Assembly (NCBI GenBank): GCA_025024175.1
Contig: QCXZ01000041.1
Span: 12,953,786-13,017,785 of the forward strand
Reading direction: 5' to 3'
DNA length: 64,000 nucleotides
DNA from: Rhyzopertha dominica
Taxonomy: Eukaryota > Arthropoda > Insecta > Coleoptera > Bostrichidae
The notes under the pieces were generated by a model. That model was given only the letters and a program-made list of their open reading frames with translations, made no database searches and was not told the DNA's origin. Both the position numbers and the translations under genes were made by a program. Positions 1 through 12,275 of the stretch are shown one piece after another; positions within the stretch are counted from its first letter, which is position 1, and every line of letters begins with the position of its first letter.

Positions 1-666
1 CTGACGAATATTTATAACAATTATGTCACCTTTATCCACAACATCCGTCATTAGCAAATTGCAGAGTTCGTCTCCGCGGCAAGCCCCCGCAACACCTATT
101 ACAAGAACTGCCTGTAATTAAGGAATATCTATGTATTAATATCAATAAACAATGTGATGTAAACGTGTACTTACTTTAATCGCGAGGTAAAGGTCGTCAG
201 CCGCATGCGTTAAAAATTTTGTAATGTCTTCTTTTGAAAACACAGAGGACTTTTTTGGTGTATAATTCTTATTTTGCCTTTTTAGATAACCGATTAATTT
301 AAAAAATTTCGAAATGTCAATGTTTTCTTTAAGCTTAATAGTGGCTTTCAACATGGAATAGTGCGCCCATAGAGTAGATGCCTTTTTATCATTCGCGTAT
401 TCATTGAAATACGCTAGAAGTACGTTTTCACTAATTCCACCAGCGCCTTTACTTACACACCAATGTTTAAAAGTTTCGTAAGTTTTCAAATACACGCTTT
501 TGGACTTTTGAGGCAGTAGTTCGTCGTTTAACTGCTCTGCAGCTTCCCGCATTTCAGGCGGTGTACAATTAATTTCTAACATATCCATATTGGAAGGAAA
601 CACCCAAACACGATAATTACAAACGTTGTAACACAGAGATAAGTTCTTATTTGTGCGTTGTGTCAA
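1..666 (-). CDS. Tyrosine recombinase gene, Crypton-like, 5' part (runs off left edge)
   Basis: Minus-strand gene with two visible exons: 666-175 (164 codons, phase 0) and 111-1 (37 codons, open to the window edge), joined across a 63-bp intron with a GTAAGT donor and a TTACAG acceptor. The first exon looks like the helical DNA-binding half of a phage-integrase-type enzyme (residues about 50-160, including SKSVYLKTYETFKHWC and STLWAHYSMLKATIK). The second exon carries GVAGACRGDEL, the box I block with the first catalytic arginine of tyrosine recombinases. The rest of the catalytic domain (box II His-x-x-Arg and the Tyr) would lie outside the window. Intron-containing proteins of this kind are common in insects, either as Crypton transposons or as genes derived from them. 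Met at position 666 opens the frame; an in-frame Met near 588 (MDMLEINC) may be the real start. No stops or frameshifts are visible, so it may be active or domesticated. Confidence 0.72.
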
Positions 667-819
667 AAATAAATTTGATTAGTGGAAATGTCAACTGCAT
701 CAGACTACTTGATTTTTTGTTTTATTAGTGGAAAAGCGAATTTGCATTTTTGTACTACACTTGATTTTTACAAGAATTTTTTTATCTTTTGCTTTAAATT
801 TGGCTAGTAGTGGAAAAAG

Positions 820-955
820 TAGTATATACACCACGGTGGGGAAGACATTTTTATAGACCTTGCACCTTATTCCGCTCGGGACAAGCCCTCGCGAAATAAT
901 CTTGGTGCTCGGTCAATAATAATAGTCTTCGCCACCTTGGTGTATAATATACTAT
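820..955. repeat. Short inverted-repeat (foldback/MITE-like) element
   Basis: Arms of about 27-30 bp at 820-846 and 925-955 are inverted near-copies of each other; they share CACCACGGTGGGGAAGAC on the left against the complement of GTCTTCGCCACCTTGGTG on the right. About 80 bp lie between them. No coding potential. This is the structure of a small non-autonomous DNA element; the superfamily is not known. Confidence 0.6.
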
Positions 956-1550
956 TTATAAATTGGGAAAACAAGAGCTCAGTGTCAGTCCTAATTCGCA
1001 ATAAGTTTATTATCCAAGATTCCAAGATCAGATGGTGTTTTTTTTGTTTTCTTCTGTCGGTAGATCAGCCGCATTATATTTATTTGTAATTTTAAGTACC
1101 TACCTACCTAAAACAGAGACATATCGAAATTTGTTTTGCAAGACTAAAATTATAAGAATAATGATTATAATACTTTTGCTTGCATTTTCTCCATTGAAAA
1201 TTTTTTAATATTGCCAATGGTCGCTTACTACTTATTTTTCTGAATAAGTAAGTAAGTATTCTGAAATATAAACTGATAAACGCAGTGCCCACTGGCCAAT
1301 GCACCTTCGTTTAATGTCGCATTATGTAGTAATAAACTTAATATAAAAGATATTAAAATAAAACGAAGAAATACGCTGCCGAGGAAATGCGTTGACATAC
1401 AAATACAAAACCAAAATGTAAGCTATGAAATGAAAAATAATTAACAGAAAACATCTTTTGTTGAGGACATTTTGTTATAAGCAACTAAACTTGCGCATTA
1501 TGAGCTATTGTATAAGTTTTATACATGTTTTTGTGCTTTATAATCTTTGA
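956..1550. other. Intergenic, nothing recognised
   Basis: AT-rich sequence with many stops in all frames. I see no gene, RNA or repeat here. Confidence 0.6.
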
Positions 1551-1742
1551 TATTTTATTGAAAAATTTGGAAAATTTCGAAGAGCAGAGCTTCCGAAGAA
1601 GACAATATTCAGGAAAAATTGTGAAGCTGTAGTACCTCTACTGGCAGTTAATGAAATACTTGGGAAAGAGATAGAGATTAGGGTTCAAGAAAACATATTG
1701 AACGTTCTGAACCATTTAAGTAAAGTTTTAAATGAAAGCAAG
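1551..1742 (+). other. Exon-like open block, unknown protein
   Basis: 64 codons open without a stop, ending AAG followed by GTAGGC, a plausible splice donor in phase 0. The encoded text (for example FRRAELPKKTIFRKNCEAV and LNVLNHLSKVLNESK) has a balanced composition and a helical look, unlike translations of the surrounding AT-rich DNA. A stop codon lies immediately upstream in frame and no clear acceptor tract is seen. I do not recognise the family. It could be an exon of an unannotated gene, a relic of a captured gene, or part of a transposon; 2540-2722 may be a companion exon. Confidence 0.3.
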
Positions 1743-2539
1743 GTAGGCCAGTATTCATGATTTTTATAATTTTTATATATATTGGACAATGGATATGTTT
1801 CTATTACCACTATGTACTAGTCAAGCATGCGAAAATTTCCGTTGGCAAATTCTCTCCATGTCTAGGACTTATTCAACGGTAGTATACAACTGTTTGCTTA
1901 GAGCTTAAAAGAGTTGATTGGTAAAGCGACGTTCGATGTTGTATTTCCAAGAATGTCAAATAAAACCTAATTATGCACCAGATCGTGATTATAAGTAAAA
2001 AATAAAGCGCACTTACCCCAGTTTTCCTGACTTCCTCGTCTCTTTAGGGGGGTTGGGAAGAATAAGGACATGGAAATGAGGAACCCCCTTTTGATAGATT
2101 TACTCAGTTAGAACCTGGGCGATCGCGAACATTGGCAATAAATTAACATCGCACGCACAAGCTGGTGATCTTTTTGTGACTGACTTGTCCTTTTTTTTCC
2201 TATTCGATCTTATCGCCTTGCGTGATTTATTGGTTCTCTTGATAGATGCCAGTACATGTCCATCTTAGCATTCAAGTCAAAAATCTAGCCTGAACAAAAC
2301 CACCTCATTTATTAAAAAGCTGTATACCAAATAAATATATATAAAAATTATAAAATCCGTGAATGATGCCATCCCGGATGCCACAGCTCTCGGACTTAAC
2401 ACTTGAGAGTAGTGGATGATTCTCAGTTAGTAAATGATTTAAAAAAACGGACACATCAGTAAAAATATTATTGGTTCTAAAATAAAAGCTACAAATGAAA
2501 ACTGTTCATTACAAATACAGATTAATTTAGCAGTGAAGA

Positions 2540-2722
2540 TAAGGACGACCACATAGAGGATTTGTCTGTTCTTTCTTTAGTAACTGAAGAACTTTTGTTC
2601 AAAAATTATGCTGAGTATAATATTAAACTAGACGAAAGTAATCCATTAACGAGTGAAACGAATGGATCAAATAAGCAGATGGTAGTGAAAATCATCTTTA
2701 CGTTGGTTGCTACGCAAATGTA
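2540..2722 (+). other. Second exon-like open block, unknown protein
   Basis: An open frame of about 60 codons begins after TTTAGCAG, a possible acceptor, with SSEDKDDHIEDLSVLSLV. It runs through TEELLFKNYAEYNIKLDE and ends at a TAG at 2720-2722. The acidic start and absence of internal stops set it apart from its flanks. It could be the terminal exon following 1551-1742, but no partner or family is recognised. Confidence 0.25.
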
Positions 2723-5700
2723 GATGGCCCTTAAGTAGTAATCGCCTTCAACGGATAAGGGAAGCTAAATACGACCACCACATATAAACCTGTGAGCCTG
2801 TGACTACTATTCAACCATACAGAACATGTGACGAAATTTCCATTGAGGAATAGTATTTGTTAATTCAAAAATAAAACAAAAACAGCTCTCTTGGGATTTA
2901 TTTTTGGTTTTTTTTCTATTTAACGGGAAATAGTTTAAAGCAGAGTTCATAAAAGCTTTTGCTATTGTGGATCTAAATGCAAAGCCTATATGTGTTCTCT
3001 CCACATTGTACGAAAGGGATAAAGTAACAATAAATACGCATGGCTATATACACATCCGTACTTAGAAGTGTACAATTTCTAAATCTATTTTGAACTGTAA
3101 TGGCCTACAAATACCTTACGAAGTATCAATTTATAAAATTGCGTTATTTGACATTTTTATTAACTGATATTGTATATGCATTTTATTACTCACTTGCTGT
3201 ACTAAAAAACATCTTTTTTCGTTGTCAGTTATGCCTGCACCTTCTGAATATATTAAATAAGTTGTTTGTTTTGAAATCCCTACAAAATTTATTCGAAATC
3301 CGCATGAAATCTGATGAAGTCCTACGATGCAAACGTCCATTGTAATAAAATCCATTAAAATCAACTTGAAATTACTTGAAGATCGATAAAATGCGATGAA
3401 ATTAAATCAAATGTATTGAAATCAAGTGTAATATGAAATCTGTGGTACACGATTGCTGCCATTTCTGCGACTTTTCTTAAAATGTCGATTTGGTGATTAG
3501 CTGCTTGAAATTTTACCCCCTATTCACAAAGATACATTTGAGTGACCCCTCATGCACCTTCCACTTTCGAAACTTCATCACCATCTTCTCTTCAGCTTTG
3601 GCGGTTAAGTTTTCTTTGACCGTATTCTTTTATGTTCGTGTGCGCGTGCTGTCGTAATAAACTCTTGGTTCTTGTAGCTTATTTTGGCCAAGAGTCTTTG
3701 TCAACCCATGAAGTTCGGCGATAATTCCCAGGCCCACTGTTATAATGCTCGACATGTTTCTAGACAAGATCTTCATTTCCGTTGCTATGATTTTTTTACG
3801 AGCACGTTTTATCATTATTTTTGGGGTACATTCTCTGCGTTAATACAGGCCATCTATCAGTAGCAATAGCAATGGCAACAGGATTTAGTGGTACAAAAAA
3901 TAAAACACTCTATATACAGGGTGCTAAGTACGAAAGTATAATAGATGTATACTTCGGGACATGAAATGTTAAGGCCAAAACCGGAATGCAGTTTTCGTAA
4001 GCAGGCAGAAGTAAAACTCGCTGCATATTGAATCGGAAAAAAGCAAGAAAAACAAAACAGCTGATGCAAAATTTCCAACTTATGTTGCTTATCCATAGGT
4101 TGTTTATTGCAACAAAGCATACTGTCATGATATTTTGTATTGCAGAAGATCCGTATATATTCTTGTCCTGCTCCAATTGCGCTTTTCCTTGCAACTGTTC
4201 TCAAAAAAAGTCCACGTTAGGAATCTCTTCACAATTCAGTAAACGTCTGAGATAGAATATCAAATTCGGACATATTATTAATAATCCTTTTTCACCTGTC
4301 ATCAGGATTGTTTTTTAAAATTGTTTATAGTAAAACAAAAAATTTCTTGCTGATTTTAAACAGCTGCCCCCCCCCCCCGGACCTGGACTGCCAACTCTGG
4401 GTCCTTCCGACCTTCCATACATTTAGCTGGTTAATTAAGTTTCCAAGCTTTTCTTGGTCAGGTCAGGTTATTTCGCGCGAGCAAAAATCCATCAGAACTA
4501 AGAGTTATGAAAGTCTATTTAACATAAGTTTTAGGAATCCAGTAGCATTATAAGAACGAATTAAAACCCGGTGTGCTGTTAAAATTTCAGTATACAAAAG
4601 TCTTCTGAAAATCCGATTCAATATATTTCAGTTTATATAAATGAGGCTTAATTTGGTTAAGTGGTGGGTTAAATTTTGAGAGCAGTGCACTGGCACTATG
4701 GAGGTTGGCTTAACTCAAAAAAAAATAGCCAAACGAAAAATGTGATAATCAAATAAACCCAAATGCTCAGTCTAAAAAAAGATGGCATGTTTTGTACGGC
4801 GTACATAACAAAGCATGTCTTGACATAATTTTATGCAAGTATCTAATTCTGATTTTACACACTACCCATGATGTGCACAAAATCGTCGTCAAACGTTGAG
4901 ATGTAATATGCTATCATTTTACTGATGTGTTGCAGTGTTATTATCTAGCATTGATATAATCGACTCAAAAGCATTATTTTCGATTTGTGCCCCGGTGATT
5001 ATTTTAGCCAGAGAGCAAAAAGAACTACTTTTTTGAGTAAAATTAGATATATGAATAAAAATTGTTACAGATAAAACAACCATTAATTTAATGCTGATTG
5101 GGAGTGTTTGGTCAGCTGACGCATAATGCTGGGGCTTATAACCTGTATTTTTAAGTTTAACTAGGATTAACTAAACCAGCAGTTTAAATCATTACAGTCT
5201 TGTGTATTGTTTTACGACCAGGTTGTTTCCTCATTCTGAGTTTTGATAATTTTTTATCTTTACGAGCTTCCTATTCACTCCTAACTTAAATTTCTAGTGT
5301 GAAAAGTTAAGATTAAACTAAAAGCGTATTGGTTAATTCATTAGTCTTTGATATGTGCGAATTCTAAATCATAAAAAGTGGTCCCATTAGTAGACGCTTA
5401 AGGGGAAATTTATCTCTCTTTAGTGCTTCGTTTGACATTACTATACATTGTGATGTGGATCACGGATCTTTATTCTTCCGAATAAAGTGTATCAACTCAT
5501 CTTTTATTAAACGTGATAGAGATACAACTGAATACGCTAGATATCACCTAACTGAGATCATCATCAATAATTGAATTAAGAATAAACGAGCTTTGTATGA
5601 TCAGTGTATATAAAAACATAATAAATTTGGGTCTTAACAGAAGATGTTTTAAGTCACCTTGCAGAAAATCAACGAAGATTGTTAATGGAATAAATACGCT

Positions 5701-8449
5701 ATTAATTACTTAGGCACATAATCCGATAAAGGGACATTTTTACTCGTATTTATGTTGAATTTTTCACTAACGGAAATTCCTGCTTTGCCCCCCTTAGACA
5801 TAGAGCTGGGTACGCCTATGGCACCAGCAATCTAAAATATTATTTTATTTATCCATAGTTACTACACAAGATATTTGCACCTCTTAGGAACGTTCACAAA
5901 TGGCAAGAGTATACTATTTAAGAATGAATAATATCAATATACGTTCTAATATCGATCGAAAGCAGACATATTTTTGATATTGATTCACCTTTATATTTAA
6001 TAATAATTATAATCAGACATTATTTTTGCGCTTCACGATCCGCTGCACCTTTTTTACATTTTATTGGCCGCTTACTGTAATCTGAAACCAAGGTATAATA
6101 TTGTTGCTTAAAAATGAATTTTTGAAGACAATCACATACATTTAATACTGATATTTTTTGACGATAACGACACACACTGTAGCACTCATTCATTGTTTGT
6201 AAACATTCATTCGCGCAATATTAACAAGCAGCCTTCAGAGCCCACCAAAACAATTACCTAAAATTCTCAACAACAAATGTACCTACTATGTAATCTATTG
6301 GCATTGCCGGTCGTAAGGTCGGCACTCAGCTTCTTGGACGCGCACTGTAACGCAATAGCCGCTAGTCCACAGTCATTTTGTTGTTAGGAACGACAATGAA
6401 ACTTCGTTAGTGTCACTCGCAAGACTAATTGGGCTGTACGGAAAACTTGCTCAACGACCGTCCCCATTCGCAATTGAGAAACGAAAAAAAATTAATAAAT
6501 ACCCGGTTAGATAATGGCAGGTCGTCTCACGGATCCTGTTGATTCGCGACAGAAAATTGAAGCCGGGCATTGTCTGTGAAATAATGAATGAATCGCGCGC
6601 ACAAGCCGAAATTAATTAACCGACTACACCTGTTGACGTTCTCATTAGCGGATTAATAATCATCTGAGACATTTAGAACAGCATGCTGTACCACTTTCTT
6701 GTAAACATGTTTATTAGGTACGGTAACTGGTCGAATTAATAGAATGTTTCTGAGGTGACAAGCAACATCTAAGGAACTACTTTCTACTGAACTATATCGC
6801 TGTAATGCAAAAAATTTTCTGTAAACACAAATAACGTTGCAATAAATTGTAGCTGCGATGCGAGTTAACAATAAGTTGTGCAAGCATTTTTGCTTTTCTA
6901 TGACCTTCCTTAAAAATGAATAGACAAAAATGGTGGATGCTATACTAATATGTACTTAGAAGATGCACCCATATGTCTATTTATCCTTAGGTGCTTTGAA
7001 ATACAAAAGAATAACTAATTAGTACAATCTGGGTTAGATTAACTCACGGAATTTGCATTAAAATAAAACTTAAACCTTGAAAACGATGATAGATAAAATT
7101 TATTAAAGCAATGTTAACTATAAGTATGTCATTTTTTGACGTAGTCTCTGTTATATTCTATGTACTTCCTGCGCCGTTTTTGAAGTGCTCCTATACTCAA
7201 AAATAATTTTGTTTGGGGGTGTCAAGGGCCACTCATATATCGGCTGGAGCACTTNATCATTAGTTTGATTTTTTCCCATTTAAGGTCTTTTTTGTTTAGC
7301 AATCAGACAGGATAATCGCTTGGGGCAAGTCAGAGGAATAAGAGGGGTACGGTAGACACTCAAACTCAAATATTGAATGGTCTCCACAGTTGCACGCGCG
7401 GTATCTGGCATGTTGCAAAGTAATAAGTACCCTAACTTAGACATACTCGCCTTATGGTTTTGAACGCCCAGCTTACTGATATTAGGAATATAATCATTAA
7501 TGTGGAGCACAGAACCGTGATCCTGGGATAATCCGACGAAGTTACACTTCCAAAACAAAAAAAAAATCAGTCATATTAATATCAGAAGTCTAAGGAAAAA
7601 CTTCCCTGAACTACTTCATCTTGGGAGTTGACTTGCCTTATGTCGTACGTACGGATAACTTGATTTAAGAGTAACGATCTTTGCTATTTGACATGCCACT
7701 GAATGGCCCTCTTTAGAAAAAGGATTGATAAAGGCTTCAAAAGTCACTTGTAGATGGCGGCAGCTTACAAGGTTATATTTTTTTTATATTTTTTGCTCTT
7801 TTTTTCTTATCACCGTATTCAGAATCAAACATAGGAATGTTTAATATAAGCNGTCAGTGTGCTCTGAGCAGTTACAACAAGTTACAGTTATAAATAGGTT
7901 AACTGCTAATTTTTTTAATTAAGTTCTATTTCACAAATTGCATTTAACACCTAAATGTTTCTGAACTTATTTAAGCTTGACTTTGGCTAAATTCGTTGCT
8001 TCACATTTTATTTGACGAAACTTAGGTTGTTTAGAGCAGATAAGCTAATAAATGTGTGGTAGTACATAAGCTTCTTAATTGTTATATTACGATACGTGTT
8101 CTTATTATACGGTAATTTAAAACGTATGACGATTAGCTTATTGGTTTGTATTTGTAGTTGTATTACTTGAAATGAAAAAACGTAAACTTTACAGGAAATT
8201 ATGACATATTGTGCCTAACTTATTAAAAAAATAATACTTTTAACGTGTGGCGCCACCTATCGGCAATCCGTAATAACTTAAATTTACCGACAGGGACACT
8301 TCCGAATTGTTTGTTTGGCAGCCTTAGTGGAGTTATCCGTAGTCGTACAGATTTCGGAAATATGGTGTAATACTGAAGAAATCTGCAACTTACTCCTTGG
8401 TTCATATGTACTATCTATCTAAGAAAGTAGGCTTTCGCGACTAGAGTTC
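2723..8449. other. Long intergenic stretch without recognised genes
   Basis: AT-rich, stop-laden DNA. Details seen: a run of nine to ten C residues near 4368-4378, and a TACAGGGTG motif near 3916 that resembles the ends of Tc1/mariner-type MITEs found elsewhere in the window. The short open frames here show no family motifs and are probably chance. Confidence 0.5.
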
Positions 8450-8669
8450 GATTGAAATCTTAGTCNTTTGGGGTTAGATAGCGTCTGATTTAGGAATAAG
8501 GTCGTCCTTGGGATTTGGTTTAGTTCGGACCTGTTTCTCGTGTCAAGTTTGCACCATATTCCATACACCTTATTCCTGTCCTGATGATGCCCCTTACAAG
8601 TGCGGACGAAACGTCGACCTTATTCTGAAATCAGACGCGGTCTAACACCAAAGAACTAGGATTTCAATC
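8450..8669. repeat. Foldback element with about 60-bp inverted arms and hammerhead-like motif
   Basis: The left arm 8450-8511 starts GATTGAAATC. It is matched by the complement of the right arm 8606-8669, which ends GATTTCAATC; both arms contain GCGTCTGATTT and GAATAAGGTCG in mirrored order with a few mismatches. Just inside the right arm lies CTGATGATGCCCC followed by GGACGAAACGTC (8581-8614), the two conserved halves of a hammerhead ribozyme core, although the stem between them pairs poorly. No ORF. Confidence 0.65.
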
Positions 8670-9079
8670 TACTTTACGAGGATATTGGCCAGGGGTAGCG
8701 GCATTGAAATATCCGAAATGATACCGAGTTTGAAGTTTTGTTTTAAATATTAAAGGTAAGCACTTTATTCTTACTCTTACTCGTACGATAAATAATAAGC
8801 ATGACTTGTTTCATCGCCGGCTACGTTTATCAGCTAGAGGCATGTACGAAATTCAAAGTCGGAGCTTTGGTTTCCTCCTGAAATTCGGGAGAGACGTGTA
8901 TAAAATCTATACAACCAGTAGTGTTATTATTCTTGAATGATATTTTTTCTCTGGGCAACAGTTCGGCTTCTACAAAAATAAATCGAAGCGGGATGCTGTC
9001 TTGAGTTTTTATAACTGCATCTAAACTAAAGCTATACGGGGCCAGGGTTTCCTTGTTGCGGGGTTATTATTTAATCAAA

Positions 9080-9400
9080 ATAATTAAAGGTACGATATTG
9101 GATGGCAGTATCACATGGTATTCCACAAGGGATTCTGCTAGGCCCTCTATTATTTATAATTTTAATTGACGACCTTGTTAAACACCTCGACGTAATACAT
9201 TCAATACATTGCAAAAGTGCAAGGGTATTGTGTATTGTACAATGAATGACTTAGTGCGAATAATTTAAAGACGAATCTATTTTTCCTGCAAGAATGTTGA
9301 TAGAAGCAGGAAGAGTCGTGCAGGTCTCACAATTGATTTAAATTTATCCTGGACTTTTCACATTACCAACATTTAAAATAACCTTGCTACTCTGTATTTT
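9080..9400 (+). mobile_element. LINE reverse transcriptase relic
   Basis: Translated pieces spell the RT palm block HGIPQGILLGPLLFIILIDDL at about 9107-9175. A downstream piece in another frame, MLIEAGRVVQVSQLI near 9295-9345, matches the usual spacing after the RT active site in Jockey/CR1-like non-LTR elements. Frames shift and stops interrupt, so this is a dead fragment. No poly-A end or target duplication was identified. Confidence 0.65.
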
Positions 9401-9632
9401 GTTATTCACAGTTAAAGGATAGGGTAGAGTTGGATCAATAAAATTACAGTCACGTTCAGTCCTGTCTAACCATGGAATTCTCTGATGGGGTAACGCGCGT
9501 GGATTGTTCGAGTTATCCATAGTCAGAAAGTGATTCTAAGTCCGATGCTAGGTGAGAAGAAAAGGGGACCTTTGCAGACTTTCTAGATCGTTGGAAATAC
9601 TGACTGTGATGGTTTTATACATATTAGCTTAC

Positions 9633-9644
9633 ATTACTTACTTA

Positions 9645-9711
<67 letters not shown>

Positions 9712-9735
9712 CACTCACTTACTTACTTACTTTAT
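9633..9735. repeat. TTAC tetranucleotide microsatellite
   Basis: About 100 bp of nearly pure TTAC/ACTT repeat with single-base interruptions near 9643, 9674 and 9712. Its translation gives a repetitive Tyr-Leu-Leu-Thr string that is not a real protein. Confidence 0.95.
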
Positions 9736-12275
9736 GTTAAAACATCTAACTACTCTTTAAAAGGAACTGTAGAACTTAATCCTGCACATAATAAAAAATA
9801 TTAAACGTACAATTACTAACATTTAACTTTCTCGGCTCCTCACTACGACATGCATCATTTTCACGAAAGTTTATGCGACTGCACTTGTCTAGTTACTTGT
9901 TTAGTTGCTAGTTAAATTCTCTCATACTGAAATCATTTTTATTTGCAAACATCGGCAATCATCTGCTACAATTTACTATGTTGCGTTGGAACTGGAAATT
10001 GTATAAAACAAACTTCAATTTAATTTTCTTCGCTTGACTATTATCATAGATAAATTTATCTATGATATTATCGTTTTAAATATTGAGCGCATAAAATTAT
10101 TTCGCTGCCATCTATGCAGCTGCAATGGAACTGCGAAGTGGCGCATAGTTGCAACGTAATACGCTAGAGTACACCACAATACTATAAATGTGATAAATTC
10201 CCATATTATCACCAAGTGGCAGATCTAATACTTTTTGCAAATTACACTTTTAGGCTTGATTTATAATCGTAGAAAAAATGTATCTATAATATCTGAAGAA
10301 AATATATCTAATTGAGTTTTGCTAACTAGCGGAAATGGAAATAAAGCTAGTTACTGAAGATCATTCGACCTTATTTCGACATACATTATCTTTTTTTTAG
10401 TACCTAATAAATACAGTTTTGCGTACCAGACAGTGTTCCAAATAACTGAAGTATAAGTACAAAATGAACAGTATAATACTATTATTGACATAAAAAGTGG
10501 AACAAAATTGTTTTTTTGTTTTAAGTACGTAATGAATATTCTAAACAAAAAATATGAATTGCACTGAAAGAAAAATAAAATAAAAATCCAGCTCAGGAGC
10601 TTCGGTTAGTGCATTTGATTCTTAACACCCAGAATATAAAATTCATCGACAAATAAAGTTCAAATAAAACTATTACATTTAAATCTTTACATTTGGAGGG
10701 TTACCTACAATAGGTACTCGCTAAATGCGCAATAAAATGATGGTTGTATATGGGCAAGATACTCTATCGAGCGACGCTTTAATTTTATGTGGAAAGGAGA
10801 ATTCCATACTAGACCTATAAGTAAGCAACTCAAAGAAGAACGTCGATCTCGAAGATCACCAAAGCCGAGGCACTTACCATTAAGGAAGAATAACCATAGA
10901 AATTATCATGATGTGTTAATATATTGTAGTTCTGTACATGTTCATCATAGCGTCGACAGAATTGGTTCCTCGCTTGTTGACCACCTTGTAAAAATAAACG
11001 CAATGTAAACAGTCAGAGCAAATTTTGATTTTGTTAGAACTTAAAAAAAATGTGTCCGATAATTATGGTTGAACGTCGTGCTGAAATGCAGAGATTGAGT
11101 AAACAATGATGGTTTTCATATATTTTTGGGTAGGCGTGGAAGGATACTGTCTGCCGTAATTCTGATATTATCTTCAAAAGGACTGCACTATTAGTAGCGC
11201 TCATTTGAATAAAATGCGTATTCTATGAAATTTTATAGCAGTTGCTATATTCACCTAATCAAGCACCTATAGCTACTTGTTGATGTCCCCTAACATTAAT
11301 AAACCATTCATCATCACTTAAGTAAACTAGAGTAAAAAACAATTTGAGAGGAGCTCTCCAATAATGGATTGCAAAAGCTCAAGAAACGCTAGCAAAAAAA
11401 AACTTCATTGAAGGGTTACTCGTATATCGTTCTTGATCTTGTTTTGTGATATGCTCTCCTAGAATCTGACTGCAAGTGGGGACTTCCATATGGCAGTAAT
11501 GCAAAAATATTTTCTCTGGGAGTAATTTGCATTTGCAAAAGCGAAATAAAGACGCGTATTTATAACTGGTTGACCTGGAAAGTTACTAGTGAATTGATTG
11601 TGATAGTGTTTTATAAACAAGTTTTGAAAGCTTGGCACCAATAAGTACGGTCAGTTGTTAACTAAGTATTCATTTATGAACAGTTATTAAACGAAAAAAT
11701 TTTTACTGAAGTGATAGGATAGGCTGATATAATCAGCGTCCTTCATAGGTTGGTATATTTAAACTGGGCTTTAGATTCAATAGAAAGATCAGATGTCAGA
11801 AACTTGAGGAGCTATTCCTCCAAAGAACACTGATTCTATCAATCAAAAAGAATTTGATATGAAGAAACCCCGATCTGCGTATTGAAATGTTGAAGAAAAT
11901 ACTAAATCTTTTTGTATCGGATCGTGTTTAGATATAAATGAAACATATGTCTCCGTCACCAAGTACACGAGCTCGAAATAAGCCCGGAAGGAAGCACGTC
12001 GGAGGACGGGGGGAAAAGTCTCGGAAACTAAAAAGCAATCCAAAGGTGGAAACATTCCGGCTCTCCATGACCAAAATAACTTAGAGTTTCTAAATCAGCA
12101 GGCTACATTCTTGATTCATTTTTACTTCTGAAGATCTTAGAAAACAATGAGATATCAGATCCCCACGTTGTTCATTTTCTTATCCTGGTCGCATGGTACT
12201 GTCCAAAGACAATTTCATCCCCTATATTTTATATTCTTTTACATTTGCATCTTTTTCGATGCTTGATGGGGATAC
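9736..12275. other. Intergenic; one perfect palindrome, no genes recognised
   Basis: AT-rich. It holds a perfect 26-bp palindrome at 10042-10067 centred on AAATTT (half TATCATAGATAAA). An open frame at 10787-11008 is basic and arginine-rich but matches no family I know, and its neighbours give no support. Confidence 0.5.

Noticed and set aside
9633..9735. CRISPR-like regular repeat
   Set aside because: Uninterrupted tetranucleotide repeat without spacers, in a eukaryotic genome.
9552..9740. 62-aa frame rich in Tyr-Leu-Thr
   Set aside because: It is the translation of the TTAC microsatellite.
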